DNA of 64,000 nucleotides from JABDIY01 sp963751955. GTDB lineage: Bacteria > Actinomycetota > Acidimicrobiia > Acidimicrobiales > SZUA-35. Position 1 is the stretch's first letter. The number at the start of each line of letters is the position of its first letter. Where the stretch lies: the NCBI GenBank assembly GCA_963751955.1, contig CAVVWM010000014.1, positions 1-64,000 on the forward strand, in the 5' to 3' direction. The position numbers were made by a program, and so were the translations under genes. This document shows, piece by piece, positions 30,274 through 39,196 of the stretch. The notes beneath the pieces are model-generated. The model did not search any database and was not told the DNA's origin. It was given only the letters and a program-made list of their open reading frames with translations.

Positions 30274-30831
30274 GTGGTCAGTTACGCAATGCATCTGGTA
30301 ACAATGGCAGCCGACACCGAGTCGATCGCGACCCTGGACGTGGGCGATGAGGTGAGTATCGGCACGTGGTTCGGGAGCTTGCTCTTCCTTCTGGCCGCGG
30401 CGGCTCTCTTTCTTGCAGGACGGCAAGAGCCACGGCCCAGTCGATGGTTGGGATGGAATTCGCTGGCGGTCGTGATGGTGGCCTTGTCGATCGACGAAGC
30501 GGTCTCGCTTCACGAGCGCTTCGGAAACGTTCTCGAGGAGGTGGTGGGGAGTGGCGGCTACCTGCATTACGTCTGGGTTGTACCTGGCATGATTTTCACC
30601 GTTGGTGTCCTGGTCGCGCATCTTGGTTGGCTTCGCTCGGTCCGGCCTGCCACCAGATTCGGAATGGTCGTGGGAGGCGCGTTGTTTGTGCTGGGAGCCG
30701 TCGGACTCGAGATTGCAGCGGGTCCCCTGGCCGAGGCCCAGAAGGACGGCACATTGGCCCTGGTCACATTGATCGCTATCGAGGAGTTGCTCGAGATGGC
30801 GGGTCTGACGGTGTTCACAGTGGCTGTTTGA
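30274..30831 (+). CDS. Small multi-pass membrane protein with DEA...HE and EELLEM motifs
   Basis: A 185-aa protein with five or six predicted membrane segments and two polar motifs, SIDEAVSLHE (~70-79) and IEELLEM (~170-176), placed at membrane boundaries. I do not recognise the family. The GTG at 30274 is the first usable start in this frame. An ATG at 30180 in another frame reads MDGVAAQSEKPLELNVKR and could be the true N-terminus if a base is missing near 30250. It is the only plus-strand gene among minus-strand GT genes. Confidence 0.6.
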   Translation: MVSYAMHLVTMAADTESIATLDVGDEVSIGTWFGSLLFLLAAAALFLAGRQEPRPSRWLGWNSLAVVMVALSIDEAVSLHERFGNVLEEVVGSGGYLHYVWVVPGMIFTVGVLVAHLGWLRSVRPATRFGMVVGGALFVLGAVGLEIAAGPLAEAQKDGTLALVTLIAIEELLEMAGLTVFTVAV

Positions 30832-30888
30832 GGCATCTCCGCGGAGCTCATGATGGCCTGTTGATCGGCTGAGGGGACCACTGATCGA

Positions 30889-32016
30889 TCACGGAGTCCG
30901 CAGCGGCCTCGACAGCAGCCGATCCGTCTCTTCGACCATCCGTTGTGCAAACGCTTCTTCGGAGAACGACGACGCATGTTTGATGATCAGCGACTGATCG
31001 AACGGTAGATCGGGCGTTGTGAGCGCTCGGGCAAACCGAGCCACCAATTCCTCCCGTTGCCCGCTGTCTTCCAAGAGAACACCGGTGGAGCCCTCAACCA
31101 CCGTGTCGAGGAGACCGCCACGATTCACGCCGATCACCGGAGCGCCATGGGCCATCGCTTCAACAGGAACGATTCCGAAATCCTCCACGCCTGGAAAGAC
31201 CAGCGCCTGACACCGGCGATACAGATCGTGGAGTTCACCGTCGGAGACAACACCCAGGAAACGAATAGTTGGGCCTGCGATCGTTTCGCATCGGTCGCGG
31301 AACCTCCCGTCGCCGGCCACCACCAGCGGAACACCAGCACGGGTGGCGGCTTCAATCGCAATGTCGGTCCGCTTGTATGGGACCAGCCGGCCAGCGAGCA
31401 GGAAGAAGTCCTCTCGGGCCGTGTTCTTGGTGAGATCGGGGTCTTCGTCGAGGGCAACCGGAGGTGGAATCACAATGCTCGAACGGCCCCACCACCGTGA
31501 GATGCGGTTCGAAACCTCGCTGGAGTTGGCGACGAGGAGATGTGGCTTCTGGGCGGCCGAGCGATCTGCCCGTCGTAGCGTGGCGGCGAAAGCCGAGAGC
31601 ACCGCATTGGACACCGGTCCGGGCGCATCGGCGGAACGAAGCATTGGATCCCACATCCAGCGAGCCGGGCTGTGAACGTAACTCATCGTGGGAACGTCGC
31701 TGCCGATCCGCACGCGATGAGAGAACGCATGGTGGCTGAGGATCGCCAGGTCGGTACCGGCGGGGACCTCGAGGCTCGCCATCGCTGCGGGCAGCAGTGG
31801 CAAAAGGTGGCTGTATTCGCTGTCGCCTCGATAGAGACGCTCCAACCAAGAAGTGGAGGTTTCAAGGGCTTGGAGTTCGGGGCCGAGGATCTTGCGGTCG
31901 ATAATCGGCGCCAGCAACGTTGAATGTGGCCAGATACGAGCTAGCGCCTCGACGACCTTCTCCGATCCACCCATCTCGGTGAACCGTTCATGGACGATCG
32001 TGACTGCAGGACTCAC
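30889..32016 (-). CDS. GT4-family glycosyltransferase (WbaZ/mannosyltransferase-like)
   Basis: The N-terminus TIVHERFTEMGGSEKVVEAL, the central YVHSPARWMWDP and the donor motifs LLAGRLVPYKRTDIAIEA and FPGVEDFGIVPVEAMAHGAP are typical of the WbaZ-like GT4 group, several of which are mannosyltransferases. The preferred start is the GTG at 32016 overlapping the TGA of the Wzz-like gene (GTGA). A GTG at 32043 is the alternative. The sugar specificity is inferred only by family resemblance. Confidence 0.85.
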   Translation of the reverse strand: MSPAVTIVHERFTEMGGSEKVVEALARIWPHSTLLAPIIDRKILGPELQALETSTSWLERLYRGDSEYSHLLPLLPAAMASLEVPAGTDLAILSHHAFSHRVRIGSDVPTMSYVHSPARWMWDPMLRSADAPGPVSNAVLSAFAATLRRADRSAAQKPHLLVANSSEVSNRISRWWGRSSIVIPPPVALDEDPDLTKNTAREDFFLLAGRLVPYKRTDIAIEAATRAGVPLVVAGDGRFRDRCETIAGPTIRFLGVVSDGELHDLYRRCQALVFPGVEDFGIVPVEAMAHGAPVIGVNRGGLLDTVVEGSTGVLLEDSGQREELVARFARALTTPDLPFDQSLIIKHASSFSEEAFAQRMVEETDRLLSRPLRTP

Positions 32017-33319
32017 GCTGGATCGACCGCGGTGGAGGGCCACGCTGCCGATCGACGCCCCATGCGGAATCCACCGTCGCTGTACAACACGATGCCGGCG
32101 AGTCGAGCTCCGACCGACCGCATTCGATCGATCAAATCAACAACTTCGGCTTCCTTGAGACGCACTGGGTCGAACGCAAGCACGGTGGCGTCACCAAAGT
32201 GGCGGGTGACAAGCAGTGTGTCATCGAGCGATGAGTTGGATGTTGTGCTGAGCACGACACAGTCGGCGCCCGAAGCACTGACGAGCTCATGGGTTGCATG
32301 TACCCTGTCGAAAGCCGACAGGTCCGTTGGCGTTGAGCCCGCACTGAGCACGGCGGCCGGGTTGGAGTCGCTCGCTCGGCGCACGACTGATCCCAGCGGC
32401 TCACCTCCCGTCAGGACCTCGGCGAGACCGGGTGTACGCGGGTGACCGAAGTGTCGATGCAGGATCGGCTGGGCGAGGTCGGCGTCGATGAGTAGCACTC
32501 GGCTGTTGAGTCCGGCCGCGGTCCTGGCCAGTAGGGCGGCTGGTTCGGTAGAGGGCTCCGGGCCGCGTTGCACGATGGTGATGAGCGGTCGTTCTGAGAG
32601 GTGGTTGGAAAAGAACGGAAGAAGCGAACGATTCTGGGATCGTTCCGAACGCAAGTCGGCAACGGGGATCCCTGTAATACCTTCGAGGACCGGAGCGGGA
32701 TCGACCGGGTTGATATGGCCCCTCAACTTCCTCCACACCACCACCCCCTCCGCGGACAGAAGGCCACAGATCACAGCTGCCACCGCTGCATCCGCGAGCG
32801 GACGGGGCGAGACCGGTGAGTTTGGAGAGTCTGCGGGGGATATTACGGCGACGACCACCCCGGTTTCGGGCGACGTGCCTTCGGCGGCAAGTTCGTCGGC
32901 CAACGCCTGGGCCAGCTTCGATGCCTGCTCGCCTGTGCTCGCGGCCGCGGTGATCTCGAGGAAGCCCGGTGTTTCGCGCTGTTCTACCACGACGCGATCG
33001 CCGACGTCGGACGGGTCGAGGCCGGTGTCTCCGGCTGTCACGTTCGCTGCGTCGAGGACCGCGGGGAAAAGGCAAGTTCGGCGAGCGATCGGGTTCTGAA
33101 GCGGGTTGTGGAGCCGTCGTCAAACAAGTCCTCGGGCAACTGGACCCGCACGACCGCTGTCGACTCATACCGCGGCTCCGCCGAGTTGCTCCACAGGTAC
33201 ATCGCGGTACCCGCCGCAGCGGTGATGAGGAGGATCAGGACCCAATGGCGTGCCATCTCACGGACATGACGGCCAAACTCCGCTTCGGGTGGCTTCACTG
33301 TGGCGTAGGGCGCAGTCAT
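32013..33319 (-). CDS. Wzz/BY-kinase-like polysaccharide co-polymerase with degenerate P-loop (frameshift)
   Basis: Such proteins control chain length and export. The N-terminus has a membrane helix (WVLILLITAAAGTAMYLW) and a beta-rich periplasmic part (YESTAVVRVQLP). The second half has a second membrane helix (LADAAVAAVICGLLSA) and an ATPase-like domain with VLLIDADLAQPILH (Walker A'). The classical Walker A is replaced by VQRGPEPSTEPAALLA, without GK[ST], and no C-terminal tyrosine cluster is seen. The ATG at 33319 overlaps the sugar-transferase stop (ATGA). The frame breaks at about 33065 in a TTTTCCCC run, most likely one missing base. Confidence 0.75.
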
Positions 33320-34833
33320 TTCACTGATCGCGGGAGCAATTCGCGAAGGGTTCGCATGACGATCCGCAGATCTCCCATCAGTGACCAAGACTCGACATAG
33401 GTGTTGTCGAAACGCACCCGCTCGGCTATCGAAGTGTCACCCCGCAGTCCACTGACTTGGGAGAGGCCGGTGAGGCCTGATGGCACTCGATGGCGGTGGT
33501 GATAGCGGCGGTTGAGGGTGGCGAACTCTCCGACGAAGTGCGGACGTTCGGGGCGCGGCCCCACGAAGCTCATCTCGCCCCGGAGGATATTGACCAACTG
33601 AGGCAGCTCATCCAATGAGCTAGCACGCAGGAGTGCTCCCAGTCGCGTAGGTCCTCTGGTGGACTCGCCGGCCCACTCGGTGTCGGCGGTCTCGGTCGAT
33701 GCGTTGGGCAAGGAACGGAACTTCAGCATCTGAAATTCTTGACCGTCGATGCTGACACGTACCTGGCGAAATATCACCGGTCCCCCCATCGTGATACGTA
33801 TGGCGATCGCAATCGCCAACAGCAGTGGGCTGAGGGCGAGCAGTAGGATCGCGGCGAGGAGGCGATCCAGAATCAGCTTGACCTTCCATGCAATGGTTCG
33901 ATGTGCTGCACGGCGAAGTCTGCGCAGGGAAATCGATCGAAGTCGCTCGACCTCGGCTGGGGCTCCCCAGTCGAGTTCGTACAGCCTCGGCACCAAGAAG
34001 AACTCGGCCCGCTCTCGGTGATACCGCTGTAGGTATTCCACGAGCTGGGAATCCGGAAGTGAGGAGTATCCGATCACAACGACCGTTGCACCCGTTTGCT
34101 GAATCGATCGGCCCAGACTTGTGGAGGAGAACACGGGCAGGTGACGCTTCACACCCCTGAGAGGCTCCGGATCATGGAATGCCACGGGTGTCAATCCGTA
34201 CTCGGGATACGACGAGAGTGTCTCCGCGATCTCGGCTCCGACCAATCCGGCGCCGACGATGAGGGTTCGATGGCTGACTATTCCGGTCCGCCGCACGAAC
34301 CGAAGGAGCCAGCAGCCAACCGCTCGGACAATCACGATGGCCCCAGCGGCCGCCGCTACGGCGACCCACCAGCTACGGCCGTACTCACCGCCCAGCTGAG
34401 GGATCGTGGCCGTTCCGTTCTGGCTCAGCATGTAGATGAACGATCCCACAACCAGCACGCCACCGATCAGTGCCGGGGCGTCGTCGACCGTGCTGGGCGC
34501 AAGGCGGGATCTGTACAGTCCACGGGACCCATTGAGAGCCAAGACGCAGACGGCAGCTATAGCTATTCCGGTCGGATTTTGGCCGAACAGCGCCAACGTC
34601 ACGACGAACGCTGTCATTTCGCCAATCATGAACCACGGCGGTGTGCCAAAGCTCGCCAGGTTGCGCCCAACGCTGGTAGAACCGGTCCCGGGAGCGACTA
34701 CTTGCCGTCGGGATTCGAAAACATCGATCTCGGGATTCCGCATGTCGAGTTGCGTTGCCGTCGCCCGAAGTGGGGTTTCGTCATCGCTGGAGTTCTCGCG
34801 CCCCCACTCTCGGGTTCTATGAAGTAAAACCAT
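33316..34833 (-). CDS. Polyprenyl-phosphate sugar-1-phosphate transferase (exopolysaccharide initiating enzyme)
   Basis: The N-terminal half has four to five membrane helices, then a CoA-binding-like domain (LIVGAGLVGAEIAETL). The C-terminal bacterial sugar transferase domain has KLILDRLLAAILLLALSPLL, PVIFRQVRVSIDGQEFQMLK, the RASSLDELPQLVNILRGEMS motif and GPRPERP. It adds the first sugar-1-phosphate to undecaprenyl phosphate and so starts repeat-unit synthesis. The longest start is 34833; the ATG at 34743 (MRNPEIDVFESR) is also reasonable. It heads a minus-strand operon with the Wzz-like protein and a GT. Confidence 0.9.
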   Translation of the reverse strand: MVLLHRTREWGRENSSDDETPLRATATQLDMRNPEIDVFESRRQVVAPGTGSTSVGRNLASFGTPPWFMIGEMTAFVVTLALFGQNPTGIAIAAVCVLALNGSRGLYRSRLAPSTVDDAPALIGGVLVVGSFIYMLSQNGTATIPQLGGEYGRSWWVAVAAAAGAIVIVRAVGCWLLRFVRRTGIVSHRTLIVGAGLVGAEIAETLSSYPEYGLTPVAFHDPEPLRGVKRHLPVFSSTSLGRSIQQTGATVVVIGYSSLPDSQLVEYLQRYHRERAEFFLVPRLYELDWGAPAEVERLRSISLRRLRRAAHRTIAWKVKLILDRLLAAILLLALSPLLLAIAIAIRITMGGPVIFRQVRVSIDGQEFQMLKFRSLPNASTETADTEWAGESTRGPTRLGALLRASSLDELPQLVNILRGEMSFVGPRPERPHFVGEFATLNRRYHHRHRVPSGLTGLSQVSGLRGDTSIAERVRFDNTYVESWSLMGDLRIVMRTLRELLPRSVK

Positions 34834-35010
34834 TAGTCGCCATTCCGCTTTTACTTGAGTTCTTTTTCTATCGCAGTTGCGCCTCAGAATCTACGAGGTC
34901 CTTGCAACTCTGCCACATCATCGATCACTATATGTGGTCAATGGTTGGTCGCTGACTGCCACCAGCAAAACGACCGGCTTCGGCGGCGGCGTCAGAGACT
35001 TTGAGGTTGC
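34834..35010. promoter_or_regulatory. Divergent intergenic region with probable promoters
   Basis: This segment is clearly more AT-rich than its surroundings (CTTTTACTTGAGTTCTTTTT; CACTATATGTGG). It separates the minus-strand initiating transferase operon from the plus-strand coiled-coil/nucleotidyltransferase/flippase genes. It is the natural place for both promoters, but exact boxes cannot be assigned. Confidence 0.4.
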
Positions 35011-35331
35011 ATGGTCTCGGACTGGATTGCATGCCGAACGTATTCAGAAAACAAGGAGGTACTTATCACTACCAAGCGTGACCAAGGAGGGAGTTCCGCA
35101 GATCATGTGAACTTGGACACTGAGCCTGCCGACGAGCACGTTTGGAACGACTTCGAGGCCCTAACGGAGGAACGCGATTCGCTGCTGGCCGGGCTTGCGG
35201 CCCGCACCGGCCAGTTGCAGGCGGCACTTGGAGAGCTACATGAGGCTCAGGCTCAGCTGGCCCGCCTACGGGCCGAGAACGATTCGAGAGCGTCGACCGT
35301 GGACTGGAAGCGCATTCTGAACCCCGAGTAG
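35011..35331 (+). CDS. Small coiled-coil protein 1
   Basis: The C-terminal ~75 residues are hydrophilic and heptad-rich (ERDSLLAGLAARTGQLQAAL, then LHEAQAQLARLRAEND) and end DWKRILNPE. No domain name is recognised. Two AAGGAGG sequences (35053-35059 and 35084-35090) lie inside the longest ORF, so the true start is probably downstream of 35011, possibly the GTG at 35107. A second protein with the same LAART core and DW-x-RI ending is encoded at 38172-38558, so this looks like a locus-specific accessory family. Confidence 0.55.
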   Translation: MVSDWIACRTYSENKEVLITTKRDQGGSSADHVNLDTEPADEHVWNDFEALTEERDSLLAGLAARTGQLQAALGELHEAQAQLARLRAENDSRASTVDWKRILNPE

Positions 35332-35529
35332 CCGACGTGGCACAAGCCAGATCTTGGCCTCGATCCATTGCGGCCTTCCCAAAAAGCGATCTGAAGTAGG
35401 ACCAGCACGACCGGAAACCGAGGAGATTTTGCTGCCTACAGCAACCACGGACGTTGGTAGTCTCTTCCAATCCGAGTTTGGCGGCGGCTCACGCAGAACG
35501 ATGGTCGGGCGTCCGACGACTTTGTCGCC

Positions 35530-36705
35530 GTGCTCAGGGCTTCGACAGCAACGCTCCTCGGCCGAAACCTCGGGCCGTTCCTGTCGTCGGCGCCGGTCGA
35601 GCGCATTCGAAGAGTGCTCTTCCAGGTTGGCCTCGACGATGTCGTCGAGATCGCCGATTCGCTCACCGGCGGCTGTGTTGGCTGGTGGCTCGCCGGCGGT
35701 TGGGGTATCGACGGTCTCCTCGGCTCGCAAACCCGCCCCCATGAGGATGTCGACATTTGCATCGACGTCGCCAACGACGGCGAGCAACGTGCCGTTCGGC
35801 TACTTGGCGGCCTCGGGTTTCAGCTCGTAGAAACGCGCGCTCGGGGCGGCCGATACCTTCCCGTGCGTTGTATTCTGCGTAATCGGGCCGGGCGTGCCAT
35901 TGATTTACTGATGGTGCAACGGGAGGTCGACGTCGCACCGCCCGATCCACTGACGGGCTGGGCGATTCCAGTCCTGACCGAAACCGATATAACCAGTGGT
36001 GAGATCGATGGCCACCGGTTTCCTGTGCTCAGCGTCACCGCCCATCTCGAAGCTCGTTCGGTGTACCAACCAATGGCCCGGGACCATCGCGACATGGTGC
36101 GGCTGTGCGAGGCCTACGGTCTCGAGCTTCCTGCAAACTATCTGTCGAGAACGCGTCGATACATCGACGGTTCGAAACGGCTGTTGGGCAGGTTCCAAAC
36201 AGCGAGCGCCCTTCTCATCGCAGTTCCCGAGGTTGGGGTTGTGTTGGCCGACCTTGATGCCGAGGACTCGGGTTTGCCGCCCCACATCACCGTGCTCTAC
36301 CCATTCAAGAAACCCGGCCAAATCAAGTCGCCCGACGTCCGAAAGCTGACCGAGCTGGCACGGTCGGCGGAGTCGCCAATCCCTTTCGAACTCGACAAGG
36401 TCAGAGACTTCAACGGTGACGCATATCTGGCACCAAATCCTTCCCAGCCCTTTGTTGAGCTAACCCAGACAGCTTCTGAGATCTGGCCGGACCACCCGCC
36501 CTACGGCGGCAAGTTCGACGACATCGTTCCCCATCTCACACTTGGGGTTCGAGATCTTTCGCCGGTCGAGATCGACGAACTTTCCAACAAGCTTCCGGTG
36601 TCGGCTTGCGCCACCGAACTTCTGCTTCTCACCCGGAACCGACGGGGCCGATGGACCGAGCACTCACGGTTCTCGATCGGGTCCAGGTCGGAGTCGAAGC
36701 GGTGA
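35530..36705 (+). CDS. ANT(2'')-like nucleotidyltransferase fused to 2H phosphoesterase (2'-5' RNA ligase-like)
   Basis: Residues ~50-200 match the aminoglycoside-nucleotidyltransferase/LinB group: WLAGGWGID, then RPHEDVDICID with the metal-binding Asp residues 73 and 75, and later RAIDLLMV. Residues ~225-391 have the two H-x-T motifs of the 2H phosphoesterase superfamily, PHITVLYPF (H252) and PHLTLGV (H335). I know the two domains as separate proteins, so the fusion is unusual. The GTG at 35530 is the only start candidate in frame, with ~20 further open codons upstream. The flippase gene begins inside its 3' end. The substrate is unknown. Confidence 0.75.
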   Translation: MLRASTATLLGRNLGPFLSSAPVERIRRVLFQVGLDDVVEIADSLTGGCVGWWLAGGWGIDGLLGSQTRPHEDVDICIDVANDGEQRAVRLLGGLGFQLVETRARGGRYLPVRCILRNRAGRAIDLLMVQREVDVAPPDPLTGWAIPVLTETDITSGEIDGHRFPVLSVTAHLEARSVYQPMARDHRDMVRLCEAYGLELPANYLSRTRRYIDGSKRLLGRFQTASALLIAVPEVGVVLADLDAEDSGLPPHITVLYPFKKPGQIKSPDVRKLTELARSAESPIPFELDKVRDFNGDAYLAPNPSQPFVELTQTASEIWPDHPPYGGKFDDIVPHLTLGVRDLSPVEIDELSNKLPVSACATELLLLTRNRRGRWTEHSRFSIGSRSESKR

Positions 36706-38137
36706 CCGACAAACCCGTCGGTTTGCTAACGAATGCTTCTGCGCTGCTCTCAGGTCGTCTCGCTATTGCGGTCATGGGCTGGGCGGGAACGGTCATCATC
36801 GTTCGGACGCTGTCCGAGACCGGATTCGGCTATTTCACACTCGTCTTCAGCATTCTTGGTATGGCCTCGATAGTCACCGATTTCGGGCTCGGACGGGTCG
36901 CGATCAGTGGAGTGCTCGCCCCCGAGGCCGACGCAGGTTCCTTCGCAGGGACCTATGTGGTTTTGCGGACACTCCTCGGCGTTGTCGGCTATGCCCTCGC
37001 TGTCCTTTTCGTCGTCATCGGGGGTTATCCCGAGACCGTCGTGAGAGCCACGGCGCTGGCTGGTGTGATGGTTCTGATTGCAACCCCGTCCAATGCGTAC
37101 GACCTCGCATTTCAGGCGCACATGCGAATGCCGCTCGTCGCGGTTGCTCAGGTGGCGGGCCAGGCCGCTCAGCTAGGTCTTACCGTTGCAGTAGCGGTCG
37201 CAGGTGGCGGGCTCCTCTGGTTCGTCGTCCCCGCGGTCGTGGCAGAGGTGGTGATCCTGGCCATCAAGATAGGACCCGCCCGAAACTCATCGACTTCCGG
37301 TATGCGATCAGATTGTCTGTCTGGCTGGCTCTCATGAAGGAAGCCGTCCCCCTCTCGATCGGTGGAGCGCTGGTCACGCTTTACACCCGGGTCGATGCAG
37401 TGATGCTGTCGCAGTTGGATACTTTCGCCTCGGTTGGCGTGTACGGGGTCGCCGCCAAGTTCGCTGATTTGGCGAGATTTGTCGCATCCGCTTTGACGGT
37501 TCCGATTCTCACGTTGTTTGTGAGCGCATGGCCCGACCGCATCAAGGAGTTTCGATCTGCTTTGGTCAAGGGTTGCATGTTTCTTGGTTTCTTCGGAGGC
37601 GCAATTGTGGTGGAATTCACCCTCTTCGCTGACGATGTGATCGAACTCTTGTACGGGCCAACGTTTCGCGTCGGCGGTACCGCCACGAAACTGCTGGTGC
37701 TCGGCGCCACTTTGGACTTCTTCACCACGCTCGCGTTCAGCGCGCTGGTGGCCATGTCTCGAAATCGGGTTTATCCACTCACTGCCCTGCTCGGTCTGGT
37801 TGTGAATGTCGGACTGAACCTTTGGCTTATTCCGCTCTATTCCTTCGAAGGAGCGGCGGTCGCCACAGTGGCGACAAACATCCTGGTCGTGGCCGTCATC
37901 TGGGCTCAGCTGCTCCGGCTGCCGGATTTGACGCCCCTCAAGCTCGGGTTTCTCAGTGGAGTTTTGCCGGCCATGGCGGCAGCCGGAGCGACCGGATGGG
38001 TAACCAATCGCTACTTGCCGTGGCCGATTGCTGGAGCGATCACGATGGCGGTCTATGTTGGGGGCGTCGAAATCACCGGAGCCGCCGGCCCCGGCGGGAT
38101 TCGCCTGATCCTCGCTCGTGTCGGGCGCCGACAATGA
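36651..38137 (+). CDS. Polysaccharide flippase, MATE/Wzx-like (frameshift)
   Basis: The N-terminal part (MDRALTVLDRVQVGVEAVTD, then repeated hydrophobic helices to about 37280) and the C-terminal part (from 37290: MKEAVPLSIGGALVTLYTRV onward) are in different frames. They join by restoring one base in the CGCCCGAAACTC run near 37280. Together they give about 12-14 membrane helices, typical of Wzx flippases that move lipid-linked repeat units across the membrane. The start overlaps the nucleotidyltransferase-2H gene by 55 bp; a later GTG near 36702 is possible. Confidence 0.8.
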
Positions 38138-38171
38138 CGCCTTGTAGGGTTGGGGATTACTGTAGGCGTTC

Positions 38172-38558
38172 ATGCACAACGCAGAAGTTCCGGTGCCGTC
38201 GGGTTCGGTTGAAAGGTGGCATTCGGTGAAGCGGCGTCTCCGCATTCCTTGGGAGGAAGGCGCGTCGAGTCCGCTGGACCCGGAGCCCAAGTTCAACCCC
38301 CCGTCTTCTGATTCGGGTATCGGGTACGCCCAACGCGAGGCCGAATCGCTCCAAGCCGAGATCGAGCAGTTGCAGGATCTGTTGGCTGCCCGGACTGCAG
38401 CCTGGCGAGAGGCCCTGCGACAACTTTCCCAGGTTCAGGACGAAATCGATGCGGCCGGCCAGAGCTCGCTGGAGAATCGCCGGATTCAACCTCTGTCCGA
38501 AGAGGACTGGGTGCGGATTCATAGCAATAGCTTGAAGCCGAGGGGCCAGCGGCGCTGA
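38172..38558 (+). CDS. Small coiled-coil protein 2
   Basis: This 128-aa protein has a basic N-terminus and one strong coiled coil (QREAESLQAEIEQLQDLLAA, then RTAAWREALRQLSQVQDEID). The C-terminus is EEDWVRIHSNSLKPRGQRR. The LLAART core and the DW-x-RI motif recur in the protein at 35011-35331. No membrane segment or known domain is seen. Its TGA stop (38556-38558) lies inside the first unit of the 19-bp tandem repeat, so repeat expansion began at the 3' end of this gene. Confidence 0.6.
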   Translation: MHNAEVPVPSGSVERWHSVKRRLRIPWEEGASSPLDPEPKFNPPSSDSGIGYAQREAESLQAEIEQLQDLLAARTAAWREALRQLSQVQDEIDAAGQSSLENRRIQPLSEEDWVRIHSNSLKPRGQRR

Positions 38559-39058
38559 TCTAACCCAGCTGTGCTGATCTAACCCAGCTGTGCTGATCTA
38601 ACCCAGCTGTGCTGATCTAACCCAGCTGTGCTGATCTAACCCAGCTGTGCTGATCTAACCCAGCTGTGCTGATCTAACCCAGCTGTGCTGATCTAACCCA
38701 GCTGTGCTGATCTAACCCAGCTGTGCCGATCTAACCCAGCTGTGCTGATCTAACCCAGCTGTGCTGATCTAACCCAGCTGTGCTGATCTAACCCAGCTGT
38801 GCTGATCTAACCCAGCTGTGCTGATCTAACCCAGCTGTGCTGATCTAACCCAGCTGTGCTGATCTAACCCAGCTGTGCTGATCTAACCCAGCTGTGCTGA
38901 TCTAACCCAGCTGTGCTGATCTAACCCAGCTGTGCTGATCTAACCCAGCTGTGCTGATCTAACCCAGCTGTGCTGATCTAACCCAGCTGTGCTGATCTAA
39001 CCCAGCTGTGCTGATCTAACCCAGCTGTGCTGATCTAACCCAGCTGTGCTGATCTAAC
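38554..39058. repeat. 19-bp tandem repeat, 26 units plus partial
   Basis: The unit GCTGATCTAACCCAGCTGT is repeated head to tail 26 times plus 11 bases, with a single visible variant (GCCGATC near 38725). 19 is not a multiple of 3, and the unit contains TGA and TAA, so it cannot code. Each unit holds one GATC and one CAGCTG palindrome. There are no spacers, so it is not CRISPR. Confidence 0.98.
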
Positions 39059-39154
39059 AATGAGTGCTGGCCCAACTCTCTCCGTCACATGTTCGCAACA
39101 TCTCCAATTGGGCTGCTACCCTCTCACCATCGTCTGAGCCGTGAAGTTCTTGTG

Positions 39155-39164
39155 ACCGATCGGT
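39155..39164. promoter_or_regulatory. 10-bp palindrome upstream of ECF sigma gene
   Basis: ACCGATCGGT is a perfect palindrome 33 bp before the sigma-factor start codon, in the 138-bp region between the repeat array and the gene. It could be an operator, but this rests only on symmetry and position. Confidence 0.25.
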
Positions 39165-39196
39165 AACCAATTCAGGACCAGAGGGGTCAAACAGTC

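Noticed and set aside
38554..39058. CRISPR array
   Set aside because: The 19-bp units are head to tail with no spacers, and no cas gene is nearby.
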